A stretch of 64,000 bases of DNA, taken from positions 1,933,456 to 1,997,455 of the forward strand of contig JAQFVV010012507.1 of assembly GCA_028023455.1 (NCBI GenBank). The letters run 5' to 3'. A program made the position numbers and the translations under genes. The notes below the pieces were generated by a model. That model saw nothing but the letters and a program-made list of their open reading frames with translations. It was not told where the DNA came from and did no database searches. Below are positions 24,831-35,830 of the stretch, in pieces (the stretch's first letter is position 1; the number at the start of each line of letters is the position of its first letter). This DNA comes from Epiperipatus broadwayi. Taxonomy: Eukaryota > Onychophora > Udeonychophora > Euonychophora > Peripatidae.

Positions 24831-26073
24831 AATAGTGACCATGTAACAGCAAATATATCAGGGTGTGGAATTTTGCCATCTTTGGCTGTCAGTTGTTCGA
24901 GCTTATTAGAGAATGTGGCTGGTTGCTTTGTGGTATTGTCTTCAAGGCAGAAAGTACATCTGGTGCACCAGTAACTATGTAAACTAAAAGTTGCTGTAGG
25001 AACTGCTGGTATTGAGTTTTTACTGTGTCTATTAGGTTACCAAGTGTGATGTCATTTTGTCAATATGTGTTAATCATAATTTCTCAGGTGTTTGTTAGCG
25101 CTGTGCAGGTGTGAAATAGGTGCTGTTGTGTTTCTTCTTTCTTGTGGCACAAGGAACAAAAAGCATCAATTTTGTTGTAAAACCTGCGGTATTTAAGGAA
25201 ATAGGAGGTAGGTAGAGCATAAAGATTTACCTTTAAAAGAAAGTCAAAAAATTTGGGTTTCAATGACCCGTTTGTAAATCACTGCATCAAATGACTATTG
25301 TTCATATTTAGCATAGGTGAGTGAAGATCTGTAGTTATATCTGGGTAAAGCATGTTATAAATAGTCCAATAGGTGTATCTACCAACACCCAAAAAAGACA
25401 CCTGATCATAAATGCTTTGAAGTTGGTTTATGAGCAAAGACAAATATCCATGTGAAGGTGGTGGTTGGTCTGTGGGTGTTTTTTGAAGGATGCATTCGAG
25501 AGTTGGAAAACTTCTTATCAGTGCAGCTAGGAGATTAATACTTTTTTGTTTGTGAAAAAATTTTATGAAGTGAAGACCTAATCCATTTCTGGCTGTTGAA
25601 AGATTAAGTCATTTTATAGAGATGGAGACTACTTTTCTACACCATAATAGCTTGCTGCAGAGTGAGTAAATAGACAAAGTGAAAGATTTAGTGAAATTTA
25701 TGATTGGTGAGTAATAGGTTATTTTTGTAGTTACAAGCTGATTGAAAAGGCACACTTTTGCATATAGTGAGAGGTAGGTTTTGGAAAGACAAGTGGTTGT
25801 ACGTTCAGCATCATCTTTCAGTGTTTTTTGATCTTTTGTCTCATTGCAGAAGTCCCTAAATAGAAAGGAAACCCAAGGAAATTCGTGGGGTTCCCCTGAT
25901 AAACTTGTGTATTTATCTTGCCAGTGTAAAGAAACCAAAATGATGTTTTGTTAATATTGATTTTGAGTTTATATTTGAGAGTGTATTCATTAAGTATTTT
26001 TTCCAGAGTAGGTAGTTGTTTTTTGGATATAAGAAAAACAGTAAAATCATCCATGTATGCAATACACAGTATG

Positions 26074-26105
<32 letters not shown>

Positions 26106-27870
26106 CCAGTGTGTGGAATTTGGATTCTTTGTAATTTTTGTTGTATTTTGTTTATGAGAGTGTTAATGTAGAACATAAATAATAATGAACTGAGTGGAGA
26201 TTTTTGAGGTATGGATTGGTGGGGAGAGAAGGAATGTGATGTTCTACTATTAATTGCAATATGGATTTCATGACTAAGGAGTAGATTGGTTAGTAGTTAT
26301 AAAATATAGCAAGGTATTTTGGTGTCTGCAATGTCTCAATTAAAATTTCAATAGGGACTGAGTCAAAAGCAGTCTCCATGTCAATTTGAACAGCCATTGG
26401 AGCATACTTTTTTTGCTCTCTGACTGAATTTACAATGGTTTTGAAAATGAGGGCAGCTTGGCCTGTTGAGGAGCCTTTTTTGCATGTTGCATTGGTGATA
26501 ATAGAGGGAGGAGATATGGTTCGATTTTATCTTTTAGAACCTTTTCCAGAATTTTAATACCAAGGGGGCTCATGGAGATTGGATAGATTGGATATTGAAG
26601 CTTGCTTTTTGTTGAATGGAATTAAGGAGATTGTATATAGATCTTTTATGTGAAACAGCCTTTGTGATATATACTTTGCTAAATCACATAGATATGTGGT
26701 GGTAAACTGACTGAGATGTGAAAATACAAAGTTAGGGATTCCATGTGGCACTGGATGACAAGCCTTTGGAATTGTGGTTAGCTTCAGCAAGAAATCAGTA
26801 GCATGGAAAGATTTATCTAACTCTGGTTGGTCAAATAGATCTTCAGGTGGTGTGGAGGCACAATGTGACTGTAGCTTTTGTTTGAAATATTTGTATATTG
26901 GCTCTATCATATTATGTCCAACTTTGGTAACACCATTGGTTTCAAGTGCTTGTGGAACTCTGACAGTGGAAGGATACCTCAGTGCCCATCTAATTTACCC
27001 TCATGTCCAGGTGTGTTGTTTTGTTAGACAGATTTTTTTTATGGCAGGGTACTCTTTTAGGGTGTTGCAGGTGTCATTATATATTTGTGTGTCTTTTTAT
27101 GTGTGCATATTATTCTGGAGCAGATTTACACATGGTGATTCTTTTATGTAGCTCATTGGACAAAGTTAGGAGTCTTGAGGGTGGTTGTGTGGTTTGGGTG
27201 ATATGATTTATATTAAATGACAGAATGTTGATAAAAGAAATATACCATTGAACAGGATCAAGTTGCATAGTGCTGAGTTTAAATAACATAATATATGTTT
27301 CAGAGTACAAAAATTCAGAAGTTTGTGTGGGAAGAATTATTCTTATTGTTTTATGAAGTTGAATTGTTGATGTTTGCATTGTACTTAGATTGAGTTCAAG
27401 CATTTGTCTAGAATGATCAGAGCAGAGTAAGGGTGATGAAGCATGGGTGAATAAAAACACAGGTCAATAAGTGAGGTGTAATGACTGTTGTAGAAAGAGA
27501 CGGAGTTGGGTGGTAAGAAACCTTCAGCACTTATTAGTGGTATTGTAAGTAGCCAATTTGAAGCAAAAGTGTGATAACTCATGTTAAAATCACCCATTTA
27601 GATAACTGGATAAGAGGTTGATGATAGTAGTGAGTTGATGGTAAGCAGTAATCTTGAGATGACAGTTGGTCCAGGAGGTATGTAAACAAAAATTATGTTG
27701 AGTGCAACAGTATGGTGATGAAAAGTGACTAAGTAGGTTTGAGTTGATGTATATAATTTTAAAGGATGAAAATTGGCAGCTTCTGCATATATTGTTATAT
27801 TATATGATCGAGTTACATATATAACAAAATGTTTTTCATATTTGGATTTGTTTTTCAAAAAAAAAAAGAC
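24830..27870 (-). pseudogene. 5'-truncated Tx1/L1-like LINE ORF2 relic
   Basis: ORF2 runs leftward. 27,858-27,385 is an endonuclease (EEP) piece: VALNIIFVYIPPG, then MGDFNMS (the GDFN metal-site motif, codons at 27,585-27,597), then SLIDLCFYSP. 26,910-26,554 is the RT fingers: ACHPVPHGIPNFVFSHL, then LYTISLIPFNKK. 26,057-26,043 encodes YMDD, the RT catalytic motif, followed by ISKKQLPTLEKILNEYTLKY. 25,938-25,609 is the thumb/C-terminal part. About 25,157-25,100 encodes CSLCHKKEETQQHLFHTC, the zf-RVT zinc-binding motif typical of this LINE group. Several stops and frameshifts separate the pieces. The upstream edge near 27,870 cuts within the endonuclease, a usual 5' truncation. A (TA)n tract has grown just before the YMDD codons. 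An A/C-rich 3' end lies near 24,740. Confidence 0.85.
26072..26099. repeat. (TA)n tract inside the LINE RT region
   Basis: A 28-bp TA dinucleotide run in sequence that otherwise encodes RT. It adds an artificial Tyr-Ile run before CIAYMDD on the minus strand. Confidence 0.95.
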
Positions 27871-28400
27871 TTCATAAAACTTATTTTTCTAGCTGTACTA
27901 CGACCTAGTTACAAATTAAGAGTAAAAATAGACTTTAAAATAAAAGTATGAATAAATTATCCTGATTGACTGAAGGTAAAAATGTGGTTGACCAACGGTA
28001 AAACACACCTGTAGAAAAATCAATCACAATGGGATTCCATGATTTCTTAGAATGCAGTGAGGAAAAGAGAAAAAACAAATCTAAAATTACTATGACAGGG
28101 GAGAGGGTGGTAAGCTGATATATAAGCTCCTGCAGCCATCTTTAACTCATTTGGACATTCACTTAAGTCATTTCGTTGACAAAGTATTTTGTAAAATTGC
28201 TGATGATGGTGAAGTCAGGGTAGAAGGCAACTTTCCTTGCTTTTTCAATACCATGATGATCTACAAGATGTGGAGAACAGTGTAATAAGAGCCAATACCA
28301 CCTAAAATACACGAAGCCAATTTGCCAGCAGAAAGAAGATATTGGTAACAAACTCCCTCAACTTAAAGTTAACTTTTCAATTAAAATTCATTAATTCCTA
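27871..28400. other. Unassigned stretch, slightly GC-richer
   Basis: No recognised coding similarity. A 62-codon minus-strand frame at 28,163-28,351 (FCWQIGFVYFRWYWLLLHCS) is unidentified and probably part of an old repeat. Confidence 0.35.
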
Positions 28401-30640
28401 AAGCTAGCTAAATCCATTAACTATGGCCAAAATAATAATGTATTTTAAACCCACCAGTTAAATGTAATTTTATTTTATTTATTTTAATCCTAAAATATTG
28501 CCTGATTTATTGATTTACTTACTGAATTTATTTACTGATTTATTTGTTGGTTTGCTGATTTATTTCTGATTGATTTAGTTTCAACTTAGTTATCTTATTC
28601 TGAGTTATTAAAACTGATTTAGTTTTAACTTGCTTTAATCCATTGATTTTAAATGATTTATCATAACTTTTATTACATATTCTAAATGATTTATTTTAAA
28701 ATGATAATTAAGTTTCTAGGTTATTTTAATATTTTTGTTTAATAATAATATTTGCTTTATTAATTATTCTCATAAATAACTTAAATCTATATTAAACTGA
28801 ATCAATCAAATCTAAACTAATTTAGTTTCAATTCCCTTTTTAAACTAAGCTAAAATAAAGCCAAATTTCAGATTTCACTTACGTGAAATCTTATCTTTAA
28901 ACTTATCTTTCTTTTAATTAAATCTATGCCAATTTTATTTCAATTACGTATTTGTTTATAGTATATTTGTTCAGAATAGAGTTTCACTCTTAGTTAAATC
29001 ATTAGTGAGAAGCGATTACATATTCTCACGCATATATATGTACTTTCGCATTTATTAATGTGCTATCAAAACTCTTTTCTGAAATGGATAAATGTCTTAT
29101 TTAAGATATAATTAAAAGCTTACCGCTACTCTTAGATAGATTTGCTTTAAATGTAATATTGAATTAATATTCAGTTGAAGTGATAAAATGCAGCATAAAG
29201 CTATAACTTAGTATCGTAATTATCCATAATATGCTGTAGTCTTCCCTAGAATTATATAAATGCCTATATAAATAGCTTAATAAATTAGATTCATAAGCTT
29301 TCCTTAATAGCATAATTATAAATGCTATATAATGAACTGATCTACGATAGTTTCATGGAAGGAAACTATTGTTTAGCATTTTATTTTATTACATAATGAT
29401 GTAGTCAGTTGTCCGAATGTGTCCTTAAGAAATGCTACGACATATGTACTTATTACTGTATTTATTTCTAATGGGCATATGAGTAAGGGCTACCCCATTA
29501 CTCTTAGTTCAGACAACTACATTCTTCAGATGGGCATCGGGTAAGCACCACCCCATTCATCATACTTAGAACTGGAGCATGAGGATCCAGCAGATTAAAT
29601 TAGTTGTTCGATCATCTGAACTAAAAGATCTCTTATTTCACAGCAACGAGTACCATGAAAAGGGAACCGGTACTTGGTACAAATCCCATGAAAAAGCACA
29701 CATTCTAGACACAGGGAATCAGATTGTATATTTTCTTTATGCCTTGGTATCTGAAGTCTGACTGCCAATCATCAGTTTATCATGCCATAATAATTGTATA
29801 TTTCAGCTTTGATCTGAATTCAAATCTAATTTCATAGGCATATAATCTATATAGAGAATATATTAAATATTCACATTTTAATAAAATGTGTCTTTATAAA
29901 TGTTAGTAATCACTTTGGCTAACTCTAAAGCAAATCCAGATCCTGTTATATAGCATAAACTAGGCATAGACTGTCATGAGGAAATCAAACTAAATTTATA
30001 AAGTAATATTAAGGCTCATGAAAACTGTAACATAAAATATGTATAAATCTTCAACATCTGCGAGTGATAGACATATTTATAGTGAAGTAAATTTAATCAT
30101 TTGTAACCTGAAAATTATAATCATCTGCGAGTGATTGGAAATGCTATATATATCTAAACTATAAATGCTTATATCCAAAATTATCACCTGCGTGTGATAT
30201 ACATATATATGACAATTAGTATGAATTGAATAATTTGTAACCAGAAAACTAATATCACCTGCGAGTGATTTAAATTGTCATGTATATATGTAAACCAGAA
30301 CTACCTATAATTCAGTAAAACATAAATGATTATATCCAAAATCATCACCTGAGTGTGAACCAAAACTTGAATGTTAAATTGTATCCCTAACTTAATCATC
30401 TTCGAGTGAGACAATCCATATAACCAAATTGTAATTATTATTTTCATTTATTAATTTTATTATTTGGATTTCATTAAAGTGTTTTAAATTTAACTTATCA
30501 TTGGTGTTTCAATGTTGCTCATTGTTAAGTCATTATTGATTAGTTAATTATTAGTTAAGAATCACAATCCATATTTGATAATTATGTTCTGCCTCACATA
30601 TCGTCTATATAGCTATACTAGTTAGAATGTAATTTTTCCA
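28401..30640. other. CpG-retaining, repeat-poor segment
   Basis: By eye this segment keeps far more CpG than its neighbours and has few homopolymers or AT microsatellites. It holds local inverted repeats, for example ATAGTTTC/GAAACTAT at 29,347-29,369. Two similar modules each begin ATGGGCAT and close with CCCCATT (about 29,472-29,505 and 29,531-29,557). It ends in the dyad array at 30,020-30,415. No convincing protein frame is present. It could be part of a large LTR or another mobile element, or a regulatory segment of a host gene. Confidence 0.4.
30020..30415. repeat. Array of six 16-bp dyads in ~130-160-bp repeats
   Basis: Six motifs with consensus ATCAYCTGCGAGTGAT lie at 30,053, 30,120, 30,183, 30,254, 30,344 and 30,395 (starts). 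The arms ATCAC/GTGAT are complementary around a 6-bp centre, and five of the six contain an E-box (CANNTG). Motifs 1, 3 and 5 share one flanking context (TATATCCAAAAT... before) and 2, 4 and 6 another, so the larger unit carries two motifs and recurs about three times with period 130-160 bp. The function is unknown: either a protein-binding array or a satellite-like remnant. Confidence 0.85.
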
Positions 30641-30645
30641 TAGTC

Positions 30646-30865
30646 TTGTGCTTTACTGATGTGCTACTGCCAGCACATGATGAAAAAGAATATTGCTGTG
30701 GCCTCATATATGTCTTCTGCAAGGTTGTAATTAAATCTTTGAGCATTAGTAAAGGAATTGGGGCTATATCAGACATGTGGTCATCACCACCTTATGCTGA
30801 TCAGCCTTGGCATGATTTACTAAAACTCTGGATTTTGTTGCATGGATGTACAACTTTAACTGTTA
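30646..30865 (+). other. Unidentified open segment before a trinucleotide repeat
   Basis: Open for about 75 codons (LLPAHDEKEYCCGLIYVFCK, then GIGAISDMWSSPPYADQPWH). The peptide looks less random than the surrounding AT-rich frames, but I do not recognise it and see no clear splice sites. It runs straight into a TCA/TTA repeat, so it may be repeat-derived. Confidence 0.25.
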
Positions 30866-30893
30866 CATCATCATCGTCATTATTATTATTATT

Positions 30894-30925
<32 letters not shown>

Positions 30926-30964
30926 TATTACTACTACTTCTACTACTGCTACTGCTGCTGCTAT
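30866..30964. repeat. Compound trinucleotide microsatellite
   Basis: (TCA)n, (TTA)n, (TCA)n and then (CTA/CTG)n in succession over about 100 bp. On the plus strand it reads as a Ser/Leu run. Confidence 0.95.
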
Positions 30965-31207
30965 TTTTTTTCAAATGCCAATAATTGCTCTCTAATATTT
31001 ATAATCATTTGTAGACAAGAAGAAAAAATAGTCTTTTACGAATTTAATATATATATATAAAAGTTGAATTCACAAATCAGTGTGATCATATGCTAAATAT
31101 AAATTAAGAAGTCTAATTCCATTTTTATGAAAATTATCATGGATAATAATTAGTTATATAACTAATTACAATTAAATGCTAAAACACATGATGTTGATTG
31201 TTTTTAG

Positions 31208-31303
31208 ATAATAGATTTTATTTTTTTTATGGTGGCATATGCTGAGGATCTCAGCCAAATTAAACATGATCCTCTTCAGAAACCTTATAATGCTGCTGTG
31301 AAT
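31208..31303 (+). CDS. Weak exon candidate, unidentified
   Basis: A 96-bp phase-0 open segment follows a TTGTTTTTAG acceptor (ending 31,207) and precedes a weak GTATTT donor at 31,304. The peptide includes MVAYAEDLSQIKHDPLQ and KPYNAAVN, which looks protein-like rather than random. It is not recognised. Its strand and phase agree with the exon candidate at 19,363, but nothing links them directly. Confidence 0.25.
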
Positions 31304-31931
31304 GTATTTTTTCTCTATTATTTGTATTCTATTTTACAAGCTGTTTTTCTATCACCTTTTGGCATGTACTCTAAAATAAATATCTATTCAAATTCAAATA
31401 AATTCAAAAAATAACAAAATTGGACTTTTATGAGTTGTTACTTTTTTCTAGTTTTCATGAAATAGATTAAGAAAATAACATGAAGCAGAAAAAAAAAAAC
31501 AGTTTTGTGTTGTGCATTAATTCACAAAGTTGATTTAATCAATTAAAACAATATCAGTAGTTGCTTGGACTGAAACATAGATGCAGAGGTTATTTACTAA
31601 AGGTGGGAACCATTTTAAAAACAATACTGAATTTAAATTCACAAAAATGATTTTATGGAGGTGGCCTGGGCCAAAGCAGAAAAAAACATTTTTGCATCAC
31701 ATGATAATCCAAAAAATTGATTTACTTAATGAAAAACACATTAGTTGTTGCAAAGACTGGAATAGAAGATTCTTTACAATCCAGTTTTTTTATTTAGTAG
31801 ACTTTTTTTATGTGGCTAATTTTACACAGAATGGTCCTGAGCTATTAATTCAATTTTTTTTTTTAAAATTGAAATGAAAAACACAATCACCAGTAGAAAA
31901 CAACATATTATTGAAAACAGTATCACAGACA

Positions 31932-32007
31932 ACATCATGAAACATGAGCAACAGCTGCTTTACAAGCAGTTGTCCTGGGTTAGCGGGTTCACTTCCCGGC
32001 TGATGCT
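31932..32007 (+). repeat. tRNA-like sequence (TAC anticodon loop), SINE head or relic
   Basis: The stem-loop GCTGC-TTTACAA-GCAGT resembles an anticodon arm with TAC (Val). A 13-nt variable stretch follows, then a T-arm-like CGGGTTCACTTCCCG with a box B-like core. CATCA (31,933) can pair with TGATG (32,001) as a short acceptor. The D arm is not convincing and the variable region is too long for tRNA-Val, so a functional tRNA is unlikely. Confidence 0.5.
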
Positions 32008-32009
32008 AT

Positions 32010-32970
32010 GTCACATGAGGAAAAAAACATGATATTTTTTTAATGAATTACACATTGTTTAATTTTTGCAGTTTTAATTACATTTAATGTTAAATTTAGA
32101 ACATTTTCCTCTTTCATAAATATTAAATAATTAAACAGAGTAAAGACACTTAGCTATTTGTAAGCCTATAACAATTAAAAATACTGCACAAGGCCCTCTT
32201 TACTTCTCTTATCCAATATTAATGAAAGTTGTTTCATTAATTATAGTATTCTATCCAGATATCTCCATTATTATCATAAAAACTTGAACTAAAGCACTCC
32301 TATTGAACTAAATGTCAAAATAAGATTTTAGATATTAACATAATTTGTTACTGAAAAATGAACTGTGTATATTAAGGCTTACAGTATTTTGTTGTAACAG
32401 TGATATGCATTCAGCCTTCATCAACTTAACTCATAATCAGTATGAATGTTATAACTCATTGATATTTTTCATTAATTTATTAAATACAATTCTCAATATG
32501 TGATACACATAAATAATATTTGGTCTGATTATTATTTAAAGTTATTAAAGGTTGTTGATGAAGAAAGCTTATCTGAAAGTTTGATATTATAGCATTAGCT
32601 ACGATAATTTACTTTTTAATAATTATTTATTAAAATCTAAAATATTGTTTTATATTTATTAAATAGAGAAAGTTTTGATATTGAATGTGATTATAATTAT
32701 GTTACAAATGCAAAAATACTCATATGCCTGTATGCCTGTTGATGTACGTGTTGTTTTTGCTAACAGAATTACATTAAAAATTATTATTGTTTCTGAATGA
32801 ATTGTGAATATAAATGTTTATAGTCCTAAAGAAATTTATATAGTTTTTTAAAGAATGAATTAATAAAATTATTTCATGATTTATAACAAACTCATTATCT
32901 TAATATAGAAATTATGTTAATATTGTTTTTAAATTAAATTTTTATTAATACTGTGTCACAGTTTGAGAAA
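32010..32970. other. AT-rich stretch, no gene recognised
   Basis: Nothing beyond A/T-rich sequence could be supported here. Confidence 0.5.
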
Positions 32971-33029
32971 TTATATACCCTATACATTACATATATAGAC
33001 ACAGGCATATAATAAACCTGTGTTTCAAT
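32971..33029 (-). repeat. Fragment related to the 6.7-kb fold-back element
   Basis: The reverse complement begins GAAACACAGGTTTATTATAT and runs into TATAGGGTATATAA, matching the left end of the element at 6,665-6,720 (GAAACACAGGCTTATTATAT). It lies just outside the long hairpin element. Confidence 0.75.
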
Positions 33030-33054
33030 TAAAAAGAATTTAAGGAAAGATTGT

Positions 33055-33617
33055 TTATAAACAATGAGGATTGCCAATTCCTCAACAAGCTTTGTGATAA
33101 ATGCTTAGCTAGAGAAAGCAGTTTAAATATCTCTGTCAGGACCCCCCCCCCAACCTCTGACCATGGTTTGGTGTTCTGGCACTCCTCAGAGAGGTGCTAG
33201 TGTAGGTTCAGACACTAGATCTAAAAACACTAACCCAAAGTCAGTATTTAACTAAAAGTTATCTATTGAGTGGAAAATCTGAAATTTTCAGACACCTAAC
33301 CTAATATATGGTATGGCTGAAGATCTCTCAGCCCCATATAGCTATTTGAGTTGGATAGCTGGGTTTGAAGACATGTAGGTGTCTGAAAATTTTAGATTTT
33401 CCACTCAATAAATAACTTTTAGTTAAATGCTGGCTTTGAGTTAGTGTTTTTAGATCTAGTTTCTGAACCTACCCTAGCACCTCTCTGAGGAGTGCCAGAT
33501 CACGAAATCATGGTCAGAGGTTTGGGGGGGGGGGCTGACAGATATTTTAAATGCTTTCTCTAGTTAAGCATTTATCACAAAGCTTGTTAAGGAATTGGTA
33601 ATCCTCATTGTTTATAA
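33055..33617. mobile_element. Long hairpin element, ~240-bp arms
   Basis: 33,055-33,297 is the near-perfect reverse complement of 33,378-33,617, with a loop of about 80 bp. The outer ends read TTATAAACAATGAGGATT and its complement. A C10 run in the left arm (33,142-33,151) faces a G11 run in the right (33,524-33,534), showing the arms have stayed paired copies. There is no coding capacity and no clear target duplication. It is a fold-back/MITE-type element or a recent inverted duplication; arm identity is the highest of any inverted repeat in the window. Confidence 0.9.
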
Positions 33618-34902
33618 CTTAACAAGCTTAAGAGTATAGGGTCATGTGATCTATGACTCTTACTTTGAAGATTGTTTATATATATATAAAATATTTTTCT
33701 TCTTATTCTCTTTAAATATATTTCAGTTATAAATATATAAATGTCAATACTTTTTTTTAAATAAAAAACAAAAACAAAGTTGTTCTTTAGAAAATAAAAC
33801 TGTAAAAATATATAAAAAAATATATTGGCAATATTTTATTTTGTATAACTTTGTCAAGATTTAATTCACATAAAACATAAAATAAACAAAAATATACAAA
33901 GTACAAACTATCCAAATACATTCAACATAATCTATAATAATTTATAGAAAGTTAATTTTTTTTGTTCAATTTTATTTTTTCCAATAGAGAATAAAATTGT
34001 TAATAGTACAAAAACTTTTTTAAGACATTATTATATAATATTGACTTATTTTTTAATTTTCAATTAGAACACTATATATATATATAATTCTTCAAATCAA
34101 TATACAATTACCTTAAAAAATGATGTAATTCCTTCTTAATTTGTTATACATTTACTATAATTAAGTCCTATTTTGATAAAAAACAAACAATGACATATCA
34201 AAAACATTAAATCTCAATACAAAACCAAAAAAACCAACAAATTCAAGATCATTACAATTTTTATTAAGAGTAGATTTAAGTTTATCAATATAGACTTTCT
34301 CATTAATTATTATATATTTTTTTATATTCTAAATTTTTCTAATGTTATAATTGTCATGTTTTACTTTTTAGAATAAAAATAAAAAATAAATTAAAGACAT
34401 GATTTAAAGGATAAATATATGATAGAAATTCTGTTATTCATGTGCATTCTCAATATAATAGTCATAAAATGATTAGAAATTTTGAGAATGTAAAAATATA
34501 AATGTAATGAAAGATTAATTCAAGAGAAACATTATTTAACTAAAAAAAATTGTATTGAGATTTAATGACTTTTGTTTTTAATTATTGTTTTTTTTTTTTT
34601 TTGATAAGTTGGGATTATATTAAATTTGTGACTAATTAGGAAATAATTACACCAGTAAAAACTTTTTTAAATAGCTGTTATGTGTTATTAAAGGAAACTG
34701 TATTGTTTTTTTTTTTTTTACAATACATTATTTAGTTCATATTGTACTTTGTAATATAAGAAAGAGAAAATTAACTGTTCATGAAATATTATTGTTTAAA
34801 TTTGTGAATATATATATTGAATAGTTGTGGGTTTTGGCATTTTTTGATTTCGATATTTTTCTTTTATGTTTTGGATGAATTATGCCCTATTAAAGATTAT
34901 AT
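33618..34902. other. AT-rich stretch, no gene recognised
   Basis: Poly-A/T runs and short AT microsatellites only. Confidence 0.55.
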
Positions 34903-35822
34903 GATAGTTGTATATTTGGGGTAATGCAGCTGCTTGATGGCATTGTTGCTTGAAAAAAATAATGAAATGTAACATTACTGGGCCAATAATTTTTTCTTTC
35001 TGCTCTCTGCCAATTTTTCAAAGTATTTAAAAAAAATTTCTGAACAAACATTATTTTATAAATTACATTTTTTAGTTATGTTATACATTTCAGTGCATAG
35101 AGCTGCCATGCATGGAGGGGAGTCTAATCATTTTGCCATTTTTTGGATCAGCCAATACATGCACTAGTCTGAGTGAACCAAGCTTGCAGCATTGCAATGT
35201 GCGGGGGGGCTCTGATGGTTTTGCCAATACATGCGCTAGCCTGAGCAAACAATGCCTTCAGTGTGTAGTGCTGGAATGTGCAAAGGAGAGGGGCTCTAAT
35301 GGGTTTGCTGATCCAACGGATCAACCAATACATGTTCTAGTCTGAGCAAACCAAGATTATGATTTCCAAAACAACAGACAAATGGCAGCCATTCTATTAC
35401 TCTCGTAGCTGTTCTACCTCAAATGTGCTTTTTTGCATGACTTATGTGAAATGCTTTGACATACCCTTTTGCAATTCTTTTCACATTGAAAAAAGTTTAG
35501 GGAGACATGGTGATGGACTACAATTATTAGTATGTAAGAGCACGTCAGGTAAGGTGTAAGATCCTTAATTCAAATGCAAATAAAAACACTTATGGCCTGT
35601 TGAATTTCATACACTCTTACATCCTATGGTAATGATCTTATCAAGTGTGCACTTTTTCCAGTGTCACAAAGCACAGTGTTCAATGGCATCTATGCCTGCT
35701 AATAGCTAATATGAACAGAGCTGCTCTATAGGCTTAAGTTGAACCCATAAATGGCATATTTCTGTGCTTTGGCAAGTAACATCATCATCAAGCGGTCACA
35801 TTACCCCAAGTATACAACTATC
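34903..35822. mobile_element. Non-autonomous TIR element related to the 22.5-kb one (920 bp)
   Basis: GATAGTTGTATATTTGGGGT at the left end is matched in reverse complement at the right end (35,803-35,822), and similarity continues about 70 bp inward. Flanks GATTATAT (34,895-34,902) and AATTGTAT (35,823-35,830) match 6/8, compatible with an old 8-bp duplication of hAT type. Subterminal words (CAGCTGCTTGATGGCATTGT, CACAGAAATATGCCAT) are shared with the element at 22,506-23,570, so the two belong to one family with different outer ends. The frames at 35,112-35,345 (plus) and 35,148-35,333 (minus) come from an internal tandem repeat rather than a gene. Confidence 0.7.
35152..35345. repeat. Internal tandem repeat of the TIR element
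   Basis: Three units starting CCAATACATG at about 35,152, 35,224 and 35,325 share CTAGTCTGAG/CTAGCCTGAG. Spacing is 72 and 101 bp. One unit carries a 7-bp G run. Confidence 0.8.
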
Positions 35823-35830
35823 AATTGTAT

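Noticed and set aside
30053-30410. CRISPR-like array (regularly spaced short dyads)
   Set aside because: Spacing is irregular (51-90 bp), the spacers are themselves repeated, and the host context is eukaryotic.
30646-30984. Plus-strand 112-codon frame ending in Ser/Leu repeats
   Set aside because: Half of it is a trinucleotide microsatellite; the first half is listed only as an unidentified open segment because no splice sites or homology are evident.
35112-35345. Cys-containing frames on both strands as a small secreted protein
   Set aside because: They are produced by the tandem repeat inside a TIR element; opposing frames of equal length point to repeat structure, not coding.
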